A stretch of 64,000 nucleotides of DNA from Ramlibacter sp. (GCA_030695945.1 JAUYOG010000064.1:62001-126000); one strand, 5' to 3'; shown: positions 29,177-38,519, counted from the first letter of the stretch. The notes: generated from the sequence alone by a model not told the origin. Made by a program: numbers and translations.

Positions 29177-32100
29177 TGAAAATCCCGGCTCTTGCTCGGC
29201 TGCTGCCCCAGCCGACCTAGCAGCGGCGTCAGATCCTCCATGCGCTCGGCGATCAGGTGGCGCACCTGGCCGCCGCTTTCCACGTCGCGCTGCCACTTGC
29301 CGTACACGGCGAGCAGGCGCGACTTGAGCAGGGCCTCGCGCTGCTCCTCGCGGACGGATTTCCAGACGATCACGTTGACGGGGCCGGTCTCGTCTTCCAG
29401 CGTGACGAAGATCGTGCCCTTGGCCGTCTGCGGCTGCTGGCGCATGGTGACGATGCCGCAGGCGCCCACTTTCCTGCCGCTGGGCATGTCGTGCAACTGG
29501 CCGGCGCTGAGGATCTTCATGCGCGCGAGGCGCGGGCGCAGCAGGGCCAGCGGGTGGCGGCGCAGCGTGAGGCCGAGCGACGCGTAGTCGAACACGATCT
29601 CCTCGCCTTCCGGCGCCGCGGGGAGTTCCAGCGCTTCCTCGTTCACCGGCGCGCCTTGCAGAAGCTCGGGCGCGCGGCGTTGCGCGGCGGCGTCCCACAC
29701 CTGCTGGCGCCGGTGGCCGGAGAGGGATTGCAGCGCGTCGCCGGCGGCCAGGGCGTTGAGGTCCTTCATGTCCAGCTCGGCGCGCATCGCCATGTCTTCG
29801 GTGCTGGTGAAGGGCGCTTGCTCGCGCGCGGCCACGATGCGCTTGGCCCCTGCTTCGCTCAGGCTGCCGACGAGGCGCAGGCCGAGGCGGACCGGCGGGC
29901 GAAATAAATTGGAATCTGACCCCAATTGTTTTTCCGGATCGAGTCCGGCATGACAAGGCTCCAGCGTGCTGTCCCAGTCGCTGTGGGAGACGTCGGGGGG
30001 CAGCACGGTGATGCCGTGGCGCTTGCCGTCCTGCACCAGTTGCGAGGGCGTGTAGAAGCCCATGGGTTGCGAGTTGAGCATGGCGGCCAGGAAGCATTGG
30101 GGCTCGTGGCATTTCAGCCAGCTGCTCGCATAGGCCAGCAGCGCGAAGCTGTAGGCGTGGCTCTCGGGGAAGCCATATTCGCCGAAGCCCATGATCTGCT
30201 TGAAGATGGCCTCGGCGAACTCCTGGCGGTAGCCGTTGGCCAGCATGCCGTCGATGATCGGGCCGTAGAAGCGCTGCACGCCGCCCTTGCGCTTCCACGC
30301 GGCCATGGAGCGGCGCAGCGCGTCGGCCTCGGTGGCGGAGAAGCCGGCCGCGATCATCGCGATCTGCATCACCTGCTCCTGGAAGATGGGCACGCCCAGC
30401 GTGCGGCCCAGGGCGCTCTCCAGCTCGGGCTTCTCGTAGTCGATCTTCTCGCCGCGCGCCAGCCGCTCGCGCGACTTGAGGTAGGGGTGCACCATGCCGC
30501 CCGCGATGGGGCCGGGCCGCACGATGGCCACCTCGATCACCAGGTCGTAGAACTTGCGCGGCTTCAGGCGCGGCAGCATCGACATCTGCGCCCTGCTCTC
30601 GATCTGGAACACGCCCACGGTGTCGGCCTTGCAGATCATGTCGTAGGTGGCCGGGTCCTCGCGCGGGATGTCGGCGAGATCCCAGTGGCCGCCGCGCAGC
30701 TGGTTGCGGAAATCCAGGCAGCGGCGGATGGCGGTGAGCATGCCCAGCGCCAGCACGTCCACCTTCATCAGGCCCATGTCCTCCAGGTCGTCCTTGTCCC
30801 ACTGGATGACGGAGCGGTCCTTCATCGACGCGTTCTCCACCGGCACCAGGCGCGTGAGCTTTGTTTGCGTCAACACGAAGCCGCCCACGTGCTGGCTCAG
30901 GTGCCGCGGAAAGCCCATGAGTTCGTCGGTGAGGTCCAGCCACAGGCTTGCCTGGTATTCCTGGAGCTCGCAGCCGGCTGCCCGTGCGAGCTCGTGCAGG
31001 CGCCCGGCGGCCAGCTTGTCGTCGAACCATTGGTGGTCCTTCGCGAAGATGTCCACCAGCGCGTCGGGCAGGCCCAGCGCCTTGCCGACGTCGCGGATGG
31101 CGCTGCGCGTGCGGTAGCCGATGACGACGGCGGCGATGGCCGAGCGTTCGCGCCCGTACTTGCCGTAGATGTACTGGATCACCTCCTCGCGCCGCTCGTG
31201 CTCGAAATCCACGTCGATGTCGGGCGGCTCGTTGCGGCGCTCCTTGCTGATGAAGCGCTCCAGCAGCGGGTTGGAATCCTCCGGGTTGGCGGCGGTGATG
31301 GCCAGGCAATAGCAGACGACCGAGTTGGCGGCGGAGCCGCGGCCCTGACAGAGGATGTGCCGGCTGCGCGCGAAGCGCACGATGTCGTGCACCGTCAGGA
31401 AGAACATCTCGTAGTTGCACTCGGCGATGAGCTTGAGTTCCTTCTCCAGCCAGGCCTCGATCTGCGCCGGCACGCCGTGGGGGAAGCGCTCCGCCGCGCC
31501 TTCGTAGGTGAGTTGGCGCAGGGCCTGCGTGGGCGTCATGCCGGGGGGCACCGTCTCCAGCGGGTAGTCGTACTTGATCTCGTCCAGGCTGAACTCGCAG
31601 CGGCGCATCACTTCCAGCGTGGCAGCGAGCAATTCAGGCGGATAGGTGGCCGCCACGCGCTTGCGCTGGCGCAGGTGCCGCTCGGCATTGCCTTGCAATT
31701 CCATCCCGCAATCGGCCACGGGTTGGCCCATGCGCACGGCAGTGATGACGTCCTGCAGGCGCTTTCGCGAGCGCACGTGCATGCACACGTCGCCGGCCGC
31801 CACCAGCGGCACGCCCGTGCGCTCGCCGGCCTGCCGCAGCGTGGCGAGCCACAGGTCGTCGTCGATCAGGTGCAGCAGCTCCACCGCCAGCCACAGGTGG
31901 CCGTCGAACAGGGTCTTGCATTGTTGGATGCGGGTGCAGAGGGTGTCGACGTCCAGCGTCCCGCCGGATTGGCGGATCGGCGCGAGCAGGATCTCGCAGC
32001 CCTGCAGCATCGTGAAATCGCTGTGCTCCCAGCTCACGTTGTACTCGCCCTTGGGTGCGGTGGTGCGCGCGGCGGTGATGAATTCGCACAGGCCCCCCCA

Positions 32101-32493
32101 GCCGTGCAGGTCACGCGCGATGGCCACCAGCCGGAAGCCTTCCAGCAGGAACTCGCTGCCGTACAAGAGCTTGAAGGGCCGCGAGCGGCGCTGCTGCGGA
32201 TATTCATCCTCGAGCTTCCGGATCATGGCGTAGTGGTCGTTCAGGCCCGAGTACGCGCGCACCACGCCGGCCACCGAGCATTCGTCGGTGAGGGCCAGCG
32301 CCTCGTAGCCGAGGTTGTAGGCGCGCTGCACCAGCTCCTGCGGGTGCGACGCGCCGCGCTGGAAGCTGAAGTTGCTGATGCAATGCAGCTCCGCGTAGGC
32401 AGGCAGCATGTCGGGCCCGCTGCCCAGCACCGGCGGCAGGCCGTCTTCTTCCGCCAGGCCTGGCGGAAGCGACTGTGCGTGGCCTTCAGGCAT
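29173..32493 (-). CDS. dnaE2: Error-prone DNA polymerase DnaE2 (ImuC)
   Basis: DnaE2 is the catalytic polymerase of the SOS mutasome and copies damaged DNA with ImuA and ImuB. The 1106-residue product starts AYAELHCISNFSFQRGASHP after a short leader (PHP domain) and has the catalytic loop PDIDVDFEHERREEV. Helix-hairpin-helix and OB-fold parts follow. The family is usually about 1030-1080 residues. Part of the excess lies at residues 847-863, where two repeats are translated as CHAGLDPEKQLGSDSNLF between the conserved SDWDSTLEP and RLGLRLVGSL. The ATG at 32493 overlaps the imuB stop by 8 bases. The stop overlaps the end of the amidase gene. Confidence 0.95.
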   Translation of the reverse strand: MPEGHAQSLPPGLAEEDGLPPVLGSGPDMLPAYAELHCISNFSFQRGASHPQELVQRAYNLGYEALALTDECSVAGVVRAYSGLNDHYAMIRKLEDEYPQQRRSRPFKLLYGSEFLLEGFRLVAIARDLHGWGGLCEFITAARTTAPKGEYNVSWEHSDFTMLQGCEILLAPIRQSGGTLDVDTLCTRIQQCKTLFDGHLWLAVELLHLIDDDLWLATLRQAGERTGVPLVAAGDVCMHVRSRKRLQDVITAVRMGQPVADCGMELQGNAERHLRQRKRVAATYPPELLAATLEVMRRCEFSLDEIKYDYPLETVPPGMTPTQALRQLTYEGAAERFPHGVPAQIEAWLEKELKLIAECNYEMFFLTVHDIVRFARSRHILCQGRGSAANSVVCYCLAITAANPEDSNPLLERFISKERRNEPPDIDVDFEHERREEVIQYIYGKYGRERSAIAAVVIGYRTRSAIRDVGKALGLPDALVDIFAKDHQWFDDKLAAGRLHELARAAGCELQEYQASLWLDLTDELMGFPRHLSQHVGGFVLTQTKLTRLVPVENASMKDRSVIQWDKDDLEDMGLMKVDVLALGMLTAIRRCLDFRNQLRGGHWDLADIPREDPATYDMICKADTVGVFQIESRAQMSMLPRLKPRKFYDLVIEVAIVRPGPIAGGMVHPYLKSRERLARGEKIDYEKPELESALGRTLGVPIFQEQVMQIAMIAAGFSATEADALRRSMAAWKRKGGVQRFYGPIIDGMLANGYRQEFAEAIFKQIMGFGEYGFPESHAYSFALLAYASSWLKCHEPQCFLAAMLNSQPMGFYTPSQLVQDGKRHGITVLPPDVSHSDWDSTLEPCHAGLDPEKQLGSDSNLFRPPVRLGLRLVGSLSEAGAKRIVAAREQAPFTSTEDMAMRAELDMKDLNALAAGDALQSLSGHRRQQVWDAAAQRRAPELLQGAPVNEEALELPAAPEGEEIVFDYASLGLTLRRHPLALLRPRLARMKILSAGQLHDMPSGRKVGACGIVTMRQQPQTAKGTIFVTLEDETGPVNVIVWKSVREEQREALLKSRLLAVYGKWQRDVESGGQVRHLIAERMEDLTPLLGRLGQQPSKSRDFH
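29906..29954. repeat. Composite repeat in dnaE2: family D (29906-29927) plus family B copy 3 (29934-29954)
   Basis: The first part is AAATTGGAATCTGACCCCA, also found at 56623 after gcvT. The second is a CCGGATCGAGTCCGG palindrome with the family B end GCATGAC. Together they add about 17 in-frame codons to dnaE2. Confidence 0.8.
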
Positions 32494-33838
32494 ACAGGCC
32501 CTGCAGGTACCAGCGGAATTCCTCCGCTTGCTCCAGGCCCTGCGCCAGTTGCAGCGGCCGTTCGCGATAGATCCACACCAGGCCGGCCTCTTCGCTGCGG
32601 GCGATGAAGTAGTCGCGCAGCGCGGGTTTGCTTCCTTCCCACCAGCCGGTCTCCACGCGGTAGAGGCGCGCCAGACGGCGCAAGGGGCCGCAGTAGTGGG
32701 GGACGCTGTTGTGGACTTCGAGGGGGAGCGGACGCGCAAGGAGCCATGGCGGATAAAGCGCATCGGTTGGTTTTGTCATTGCGGGCTTGACCCGCAAATC
32801 GCCGCGCCGTGCCGGCATGGATGCCGGGTCAAGCCCGGCATGACAAGATCGCGCCGGCACCCACTTCTGCATCCTCTCCGGCCGATGGTCCTCATGCGCC
32901 TGCGCCACCAGCACATTGCCCTCCCCCAGCCGCACGCTGAGGCGCTCCACCAGCTGGTGCAGGCGCTCGCCTTTCACGTTGTCCTCGGGCAGCAGGCTCT
33001 TGTCGGCGCCGCCCCAGGGTAGCGTCTCGATCGACCGCAGCCGCAAATGATTGGCCGGCGCCGACAGCGTGGAACGCGAGAGATGCTCGCCCACCAAGCG
33101 CCGCAAATGCGAGATGTCCTGCGTGGGCTGCGCGGTGCGCACCGTGAGCTGCTCGTGGCTCGGCAGGCGCACGCCGTTCAGGCGCCGCAGGTCCAATGTC
33201 CACTCCAGCTCCAGCGCCAGCACGCCGCGGTGGCGCGCCTGCAGCCACACCTGCAGCTGCGTGAGCAGGCGCTGGGCGCTCCACATCAGCTCGGGCGCGG
33301 TGGTGGCCAGCGCGGCGAGCTCGAACTTCATGTCGAATGCCTCGGGCAATTGCAGCCAGTCGTAGCGCTCGGGCCGATCGCCATACCCCGCATCCAGCGC
33401 GTCGAGCAAGGCCGCACCGAAGCGCCGCGCCACGCCGGCGCGCGGCAAGGCGCGCAGGTCACCCCAGGTGCGGCAACCGGTGCGCTCCAGCGTCGGGACA
33501 TGCTCGCGCGCGGCGGTGAGCGCATCCAGCGGCAAGTCCTGCGGCAAGTTCTGTTGTAGATGTGCGGGCGGCGCCTCGCCGCGCAGCTTCAGTCGCAGCA
33601 GGGCCAGCGCGACGAGCGACGTGGCGCCGTGCGCCCATTGCGCGCCGGAGAGCGGCTCGCAGCCCTGCACCAGGCTGCACAGCAGGCGCTTGCGCCCGCC
33701 CCACAGGCGCTCCGAGCCCGACACCTCGAGCAGCAGCGCTTCATCCACCTGCGCCACGCGCGGCGTGAACTGCAATGCGCGCCAGCCCCAGGCGGTGCGC
33801 TCTTCTTCATGAAATGGCAGCAGTGCGATCCAGTACAT
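32486..33838 (-). CDS. imuB: ImuB, Y-family polymerase-like SOS mutasome adaptor
   Basis: ImuB is a catalytically dead Y-family homologue that links ImuA and DnaE2 to the beta clamp. The 450-residue product begins MYWIALLPF, lacking the aspartate that Y-family enzymes need at this position, but retains QVDEALLLEVSGSERLWGG. Residues 332-355 are a translated family B repeat (SCHAGLDPASMPARRGDLRV) between QKWVPA and the conserved ALYPPWLLARPLPL. The ATG at 33838 was chosen by homology; it lies within the end of imuA (32-base overlap). Its stop overlaps the dnaE2 start. Confidence 0.93.
   Translation of the reverse strand: MYWIALLPFHEEERTAWGWRALQFTPRVAQVDEALLLEVSGSERLWGGRKRLLCSLVQGCEPLSGAQWAHGATSLVALALLRLKLRGEAPPAHLQQNLPQDLPLDALTAAREHVPTLERTGCRTWGDLRALPRAGVARRFGAALLDALDAGYGDRPERYDWLQLPEAFDMKFELAALATTAPELMWSAQRLLTQLQVWLQARHRGVLALELEWTLDLRRLNGVRLPSHEQLTVRTAQPTQDISHLRRLVGEHLSRSTLSAPANHLRLRSIETLPWGGADKSLLPEDNVKGERLHQLVERLSVRLGEGNVLVAQAHEDHRPERMQKWVPARSCHAGLDPASMPARRGDLRVKPAMTKPTDALYPPWLLARPLPLEVHNSVPHYCGPLRRLARLYRVETGWWEGSKPALRDYFIARSEEAGLVWIYRERPLQLAQGLEQAEEFRWYLQGLYA
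32775..32844. repeat. Repeat family B, copy 4 (inside imuB)
   Basis: Two palindromes, GTCATTGCGGGCTTGACCCG-type and ATGCCGGGTCAAGCCCGGCAT-type, joined by a GC-rich spacer and bounded by GTCAT and ATGAC. It has the full two-hairpin architecture, like the intergenic copy at 60032-60105, and is read through in frame by imuB. Confidence 0.88.
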
Positions 33839-34559
33839 GCGATCTCCTGTGCAAGGGGGTGACGGATGCCGGTGCGGGCGTGGGTGCGGGGCCCTTGCGC
33901 GCATCGAGCAATGCCGCCACGCGCTGCGACCAGGCCGGCAGCACGAGCGGTCTTTCCAGCGGCGGGCCGCGGCGCTTGAGGATGTGCAGCCGCAGCGAAT
34001 CCACGCCTTCGGCCAGCAGGCGCACGCGGGCCGGCGATGAATCCTGCCGCGCGTTCAGCCCGCGGAAGACGAACAGCAGCTTGTCGTGCTGCTGCGCCGC
34101 CATGTGCAGGCGGCGCAGCTCGGCGCTTTTGGCCTGCGGCAGCCAGGCCAGCACGGCCACGACGTCGGCGCAGCGCAGGCACTGCTCGGCGGCCCAGAGC
34201 CGCGGGGCCGGCTTGTCGGCCTTGACGCAGAGCAGGCGATTGCCCGGCAGGCCCTGCGCACCGAGGCTGGGGCCGAACGGGTCGAATGGCGAACCCACCA
34301 GCGCCACCGGCCCCGCCTGCTTCTGCACGGCCTGCGCCAGGCCGGGCAGCAGCAACTGCCACACGTGCGGGCCGGAGCGCGCCTGCAGCACTTCCACCAT
34401 ACTGCCCACCGGCCAGCCGCCGCCGGGCAACTGCGCGTCCAACGCCGCGTGGCCCGTGGGCACGACCACCTCCTGCGCCCGCGCAAGCTCGGGCACCCGC
34501 CACACATTGGGCAGGGATGCAGGTTCGATGAGGCGCAGGTGGGCAGGCACGGGGGGCAC
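33807..34559 (-). CDS. imuA: ImuA, RecA-like SOS mutasome protein
   Basis: ImuA (also annotated SulA-like or ImuA family translesion protein) is a RecA/SulA-related factor that works with ImuB and DnaE2. The 250-residue product has a RecA-like beginning with TGHAALDAQLPGGGWPVGSMVEVL, then LLPGLAQAVQ and a LLCVKADKPAPRLWAAEQCLR segment. It is the first gene of the imuA-imuB-dnaE2 operon, and all junctions overlap. A LexA box lies 14 bases upstream of the start codon, so expression should rise with DNA damage. Confidence 0.92.
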   Translation of the reverse strand: MPPVPAHLRLIEPASLPNVWRVPELARAQEVVVPTGHAALDAQLPGGGWPVGSMVEVLQARSGPHVWQLLLPGLAQAVQKQAGPVALVGSPFDPFGPSLGAQGLPGNRLLCVKADKPAPRLWAAEQCLRCADVVAVLAWLPQAKSAELRRLHMAAQQHDKLLFVFRGLNARQDSSPARVRLLAEGVDSLRLHILKRRGPPLERPLVLPAWSQRVAALLDARKGPAPTPAPASVTPLHRRSHVLDRTAAIS

Positions 34560-34572
34560 TTCGGCTACGATA

Positions 34573-34588
34573 CTGTTTCTTTATACAG
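34573..34588 (-). promoter_or_regulatory. LexA (SOS) box of the imuA operon
   Basis: On the minus strand the sequence is CTGTATAAAGAAACAG, which fits CTG-N10-CAG and is close to the E. coli consensus. It lies 14-29 bases upstream of the imuA start codon, where LexA would block transcription. Confidence 0.9.
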
Positions 34589-34642
34589 TGTTTTTCCAGT
34601 TGCAGGAAGCCGTCGTTCTTCGTAAATGCCTCTTTAAACGCG

Positions 34643-34659
34643 AGTCCCAAATTGGGACT
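34643..34659. promoter_or_regulatory. Perfect palindrome, probable HigA operator
   Basis: AGTCCCAAATTGGGACT is a 17-base perfect inverted repeat with a central A. It ends 8 bases before the higB start codon. Autoregulation by a HigA dimer is typical of this toxin-antitoxin family. No separate Shine-Dalgarno is visible before higB. Confidence 0.75.
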
Positions 34660-34667
34660 AAAATCAA

Positions 34668-34970
34668 ATGCGTGTGATTGCCCTCAAGAACATTCGCGAG
34701 TTTTGTGCCCAGCAACCCGCGGCAGCTCCGGCTCTGCGGGCCTGGACCGAGGAAGCTCGAAACGCTTCCTGGAAAACGCCCCAGGACATCAAGAACCGAT
34801 ACAGCAGCGCCAGTTTCCTGAAGGGCAACCGGGTGGTGTTCAACATCAAGGGCAATGAGTACCGGTTGGTCGTGGCAGTGGCCTATCGTTTCGAAGCGGT
34901 CTACGTCAAGTTCATCGGCACCCACGCCCAATACGACGCGATCGACGCACAAACGATCGAAATGGAGTAA
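34668..34970 (+). CDS. higB: Type II toxin HigB (mRNA interferase)
   Basis: A 100-residue HigB-type RNase that cuts mRNA on the ribosome. Family features are RVIALKNIREFCAQQP, the WKTPQDIKNRYSSASFLK stretch and the core RVVFNIKGNEYRLVVAV...FIGTHAQYDAID. As in other higBA loci the toxin gene comes first, and the antitoxin follows 3 bases later. The pair is divergent from imuA; the two starts are 108 bases apart, so the SOS and toxin promoters share a short control region. Confidence 0.93.
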   Translation: MRVIALKNIREFCAQQPAAAPALRAWTEEARNASWKTPQDIKNRYSSASFLKGNRVVFNIKGNEYRLVVAVAYRFEAVYVKFIGTHAQYDAIDAQTIEME

Positions 34971-34973
34971 GCC

Positions 34974-35336
34974 ATGAACGTGCGACCCATCCATAGCGAA
35001 GCCGATTACAAGGCAGCCCTCAAGGCTGCATCCCGGTACTTCGACAATGAGCCTGAGCCGGGCACCGAGGACGCGGATCAGTTCGAGATCCTCCTCACGC
35101 TGATCCAGGCGTGGGAAAGCAAGCACTTTCCCATTGACTTACCCGATCCCATTGAGGCGATCAAATTCCGCATGGAGCAATCAGGCCTCGCCATCAAGGA
35201 CCTCGAGCCGATGATCGGCAAATCCAACCGCGTTTATGAAGTGCTCAACCGCAAGCGTCCGCTCACGTTGGCCATGATCCGCCGCCTGCATCGCGGCTTG
35301 GGCATTCCCGCCGAAGTGCTGGTCGCCGAAACCTGA
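34974..35336 (+). CDS. higA: Antitoxin HigA with HTH domain
   Basis: A 120-residue antitoxin that should bind HigB and repress the operon. The N-terminal half is acidic (FDNEPEPGTEDADQFEILL). The C-terminal half is an Xre-type helix-turn-helix, seen as FRMEQSGLAIKDLEPMIGKSNRVYEVLNRKRPLTLAMIRRL, with the usual GIPAEVLV end. It begins 3 bases after higB, and AATGGAG overlaps the end of higB as a ribosome-binding site. The ABC transporter gene begins 17 bases downstream. Confidence 0.93.
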   Translation: MNVRPIHSEADYKAALKAASRYFDNEPEPGTEDADQFEILLTLIQAWESKHFPIDLPDPIEAIKFRMEQSGLAIKDLEPMIGKSNRVYEVLNRKRPLTLAMIRRLHRGLGIPAEVLVAET

Positions 35337-35353
35337 AATCATCTGGAGCCCGT

Positions 35354-37210
35354 TTGTTCCCCTTCTTCGAAAAACTCCTTCATCCCTACCCCGAAGCCGA
35401 GCCGCCGCTGCCCCCCAAGGGCTTTTTCGCATTCGTCTGGGCCTGCACGCGCGGCCTGCGCGGCTACATCGCCTTGCTGGCGCTGCTGAGCGCCGCCATC
35501 GCCGCCTACGAAGCCTGGCTGTTCGCCCTGCTCGGCCGCATCGTGGACTGGCTGGGCAAGGTGGAGCCAGCGCGGCTGTGGGACGAGCAGGGGCCGATGA
35601 TGCTGGGCCTGGCGAGCGTGCTGGTCGCCAGCACCTTCGTCGTCGCGCTGCAGACGTTCGTCAAGCACCAGACGCTCGCCATCAACTTTCCGCTGCGGCT
35701 GCGCTGGAATTTCCACCGCCTGATGCTGGGCCAGAGCATGGCGTTCTACTCGGACGAGTTCGCCGGCCGCATCACCACCAAGGTGATGCAGACCGGGCTG
35801 GCGGTGCGCGAAATGGTGTTCACCATCACCGAGGTGGTGATCGGCATCGGCATCTACTTCATCACGATCGTCGCGCTGGCGGGCGGCTTCGACGCGCAGC
35901 TCATGCTCCCCTTCCTGGGCTGGTTCCTGCTCTACTCGATCTCGGTCGTCTACTTCGTGCCGCGCCTGGGCCGCATCGGCAAGAAGCAGGCCGACGCGCG
36001 CGCGATGATGACGGGCCGCATCACCGACGCCTACACCAACATCTCCACCGTCAAGCTGTTCTCGCACACGCACCGCGAGGCCGGCTTTGCACGTGCGGCG
36101 ATGACGGAGTTCATGACCATGGGTTACCGCCAGATGCGGCTGGTGAGCTCGTTCGAGGTGGTCAACCACGCGCTGGTGGTGGCGCTCATCCTCTCGACCT
36201 GCGGCTACTCGATGCTGCTGTGGTCGCAGGGGCAGGTCGGCATCGGCGCGGTGGCGGCCGTCACGGCGATGGCGCTGCGCATCAGCGGCATGTCGCACTG
36301 GGTGATGTGGGAGATGGCCTCGCTGTTCGAGAACATCGGCACCATCCAGGACGGTATCGCCACGCTCACGCGGCCGCGGGTCGTGGTGGACAAGCCCGAT
36401 GCCGTGGCATTGCAGGTGCCGCGCGGCGAGGTGAGGTTCGAGCACGCGAACTTCAGCTACGGCAAGCCGACGCCGGTGATCGCCGACTTCGCCCTCACCG
36501 TGAAGCCGGGCGAGAAGATCGGCCTGATCGGCCGCTCGGGCGCCGGCAAGTCCACGCTCGTCAACCTGCTGCTGCGCTTCTACGACCTCGACTCCGGCCG
36601 CATCCTCATCGACGGCCAGGACATCGCGACCGTCACGCAGGACAGCCTGCGCGCGCACATCGGCATGGTGTCGCAGGACACCTCGCTGCTGCACCGCTCC
36701 GTGCGCGACAACATCGCCTACGGCCGGCCGACAGCGGCCGAGGAAGAAGTGCTGGAGGCCGCCCGGCGCGCCGAGGCCCACGACTTCATCGGGCGCCTGT
36801 CGGACCTGCACGGCCGGACGGGTTACGACGCCCACGTGGGCGAGCGCGGCGTCAAGCTTTCGGGGGGCCAACGCCAGCGCATCGCCATCGCCCGCGTGAT
36901 GCTCAAAGACGCACCGATCCTGCTGCTGGACGAAGCCACCAGCGCGCTCGATTCCGAAGTGGAAGCCGCCATCCAGTCCAGCCTGGACACGCTGATGCAG
37001 GGCAAGACGGTGATCGCCATCGCGCACCGCCTCTCCACCATCGCGGCCATGGACCGCCTGATCGTGATGGACGACGGGCGCATCGTCGAGGAAGGCGATC
37101 ACCGCAGCCTGCTCGCGCAAGGCGGCCTGTACGCACGGCTGTGGGCGCACCAGAGCGGCGGCTTCCTGGGCGAAAGCACGGATGAAGAGGAAGCCGAGCT
37201 TGCCGCTTAG
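35354..37210 (+). CDS. ABC exporter, fused permease and ATPase (multidrug/lipid type)
   Basis: A 618-residue half-transporter that would work as a homodimer. Six membrane helices occupy about residues 30-330, and the ATPase domain follows. It has Walker [10 protein letters not shown], the signature LSGGQRQR, Walker [10 protein letters not shown] and the switch histidine in IAHRLST. It resembles MsbA-like and multidrug exporters common in proteobacteria; the cargo is unknown. The start is TTG at 35354 with GGAG six bases upstream. The gene is close to higA but probably has its own role. It overlaps the glycosylase gene by 29 bases. Confidence 0.9.
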   Translation: MFPFFEKLLHPYPEAEPPLPPKGFFAFVWACTRGLRGYIALLALLSAAIAAYEAWLFALLGRIVDWLGKVEPARLWDEQGPMMLGLASVLVASTFVVALQTFVKHQTLAINFPLRLRWNFHRLMLGQSMAFYSDEFAGRITTKVMQTGLAVREMVFTITEVVIGIGIYFITIVALAGGFDAQLMLPFLGWFLLYSISVVYFVPRLGRIGKKQADARAMMTGRITDAYTNISTVKLFSHTHREAGFARAAMTEFMTMGYRQMRLVSSFEVVNHALVVALILSTCGYSMLLWSQGQVGIGAVAAVTAMALRISGMSHWVMWEMASLFENIGTIQDGIATLTRPRVVVDKPDAVALQVPRGEVRFEHANFSYGKPTPVIADFALTVKPGEKIGLIGRSGAGKSTLVNLLLRFYDLDSGRILIDGQDIATVTQDSLRAHIGMVSQDTSLLHRSVRDNIAYGRPTAAEEEVLEAARRAEAHDFIGRLSDLHGRTGYDAHVGERGVKLSGGQRQRIAIARVMLKDAPILLLDEATSALDSEVEAAIQSSLDTLMQGKTVIAIAHRLSTIAAMDRLIVMDDGRIVEEGDHRSLLAQGGLYARLWAHQSGGFLGESTDEEEAELAA

Positions 37211-37760
37211 GGGCGCCGATTTCCGCGGCCGCTCGGATGAGGTGGCGCGCGCGCTGATCGGCGCCACGCTGCTCGTCGATGGCGTGGGCGGGCGCATCGT
37301 CGAGACCGAGGCGTACGACCATGAGGACCCGGCGTCGCACAGCTTCTCCGGCCCCACGCCGCGCAACGCCGCGATGTTCGGGCCGCCCGGCCACGCCTAC
37401 GTGTACCGCTCCTACGGCATCCACTGGTGCCTGAACATGGTCTGCAGCGAAGCGGGACACGGCGCGGGGGTGCTGATCCGGGCGATCGAGCCGACGCATG
37501 GCATCGATGTGATGCGTGAGCGGCGCGGATTGCATGACCTGCGCCTGCTCTGCTCGGGGCCCGGCCGCGTGGGCCAGGCGCTGGGCATCACGCGCGAGCA
37601 CAACGGGCTGCGGCTGGACCGCGCCCCCTTCAAGGTGCTGGCGGCCCCGCCCGGTGTGGAGATCGTCAGCGGCCCGCGCATCGGCATCTCCAAGGCGATG
37701 GATGTGCCGTGGCGCTTCGGGCTGGCCGGCTCGCGTTTCGTCAGCCGGCGCTTCGCGTAA
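37182..37760 (+). CDS. DNA-3-methyladenine glycosylase (AAG/MPG family)
   Basis: A base-excision repair enzyme that removes alkylated purines. The 192-residue product matches the Aag family: [19 protein letters not shown] carries the catalytic glutamate, followed by [26 protein letters not shown] and [13 protein letters not shown]. It starts inside the 3' end of the ABC exporter gene (29-base overlap), which implies coupling. Together with imuABC nearby it gives this region a DNA-damage theme, though it has no LexA box of its own that I can see. Confidence 0.92.
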   Translation: MKRKPSLPLRGADFRGRSDEVARALIGATLLVDGVGGRIVETEAYDHEDPASHSFSGPTPRNAAMFGPPGHAYVYRSYGIHWCLNMVCSEAGHGAGVLIRAIEPTHGIDVMRERRGLHDLRLLCSGPGRVGQALGITREHNGLRLDRAPFKVLAAPPGVEIVSGPRIGISKAMDVPWRFGLAGSRFVSRRFA

Positions 37761-37763
37761 GGC

Positions 37764-38519
37764 TCAGCGCGGCGCGGGGCCGAGCCGCCGGGTGTGGCCG
37801 GCACCCACGATCGCCGTGGTCACCTGCGGGTCGCCCCAGTAATCGATGTCGCCGGAGCCGGCAATGGCGGCGCTGAGCGACTTGGCGGCCCATACCGTGA
37901 CGTCGCCGGAGCCGCCGATGTTCACGTTCACGTCTTCGGCCTTGAGCTGGCCGGCCTTCACGTCGCCCGAGCCGCCGATGGACACCGTGAGCTTGCGCGT
38001 GGTGCCGCCCAGTTTCACGTCGCCGCTGCCGCCCACCGCGGTGGCGACCGCCTCGGACTCCAGGCCGCTCACGTCGATGGAGCCGGCGCCGCCGATGTCG
38101 AGGTCGAGCTTCGGCGCCTTCAGCGCCGCCGCCTTGATGGAGCCCCCGCCGCCGATCGCCAGGTGGCCGATCTGCCGGGCCTGCACCACCACCTTGAGGG
38201 TGCGAGGCTGCAGGCTCAGGTTCCGCCTGGCGGGACGGATGTGCAAGGTGCCCTTCTCGACCACCGTTTCCACCAGGGGGAGGATGTTCGCGTCGGTGTC
38301 GATGGTGACGCTCTCCACGTTGCCCATGCGCACTTCCACCTGCGCCGGCACGCCGAGCGCGATGCCCTTGAAATTGCCCAGGGCCCGAGTCTCCTGGGTC
38401 ATGGCGCCGTTGCCCTTGACGGTGTCACCCCGCGCCCATGCCGCCCCCGAACCGAACGCCAGCGCGGCCAAGGCCGCCCAGATGATGACGAGCCGCCGGG
38501 GTTGGGATTTGGGGTTCAT
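37764..38519 (-). CDS. Exported GIN-domain (DUF2807) protein
   Basis: A 251-residue secreted protein. The signal peptide is RLVIIWAALAALAFGSGAAWA. The rest is a putative auto-transporter adhesin head GIN domain made of repeating beta strands. The short unit SGSGDV/GGSGDV recurs (AVGGSGDVKLGG, SIGGSGDVKAGQ, NIGGSGDVTVW, AIAGSGDIDYW), consistent with a right-handed beta-helix. The function of such proteins is unknown; they often occur near sensory or sigma-factor systems, not seen here. Its stop is 4 bases from the convergent glycosylase stop. Confidence 0.85.
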   Translation of the reverse strand: MNPKSQPRRLVIIWAALAALAFGSGAAWARGDTVKGNGAMTQETRALGNFKGIALGVPAQVEVRMGNVESVTIDTDANILPLVETVVEKGTLHIRPARRNLSLQPRTLKVVVQARQIGHLAIGGGGSIKAAALKAPKLDLDIGGAGSIDVSGLESEAVATAVGGSGDVKLGGTTRKLTVSIGGSGDVKAGQLKAEDVNVNIGGSGDVTVWAAKSLSAAIAGSGDIDYWGDPQVTTAIVGAGHTRRLGPAPR

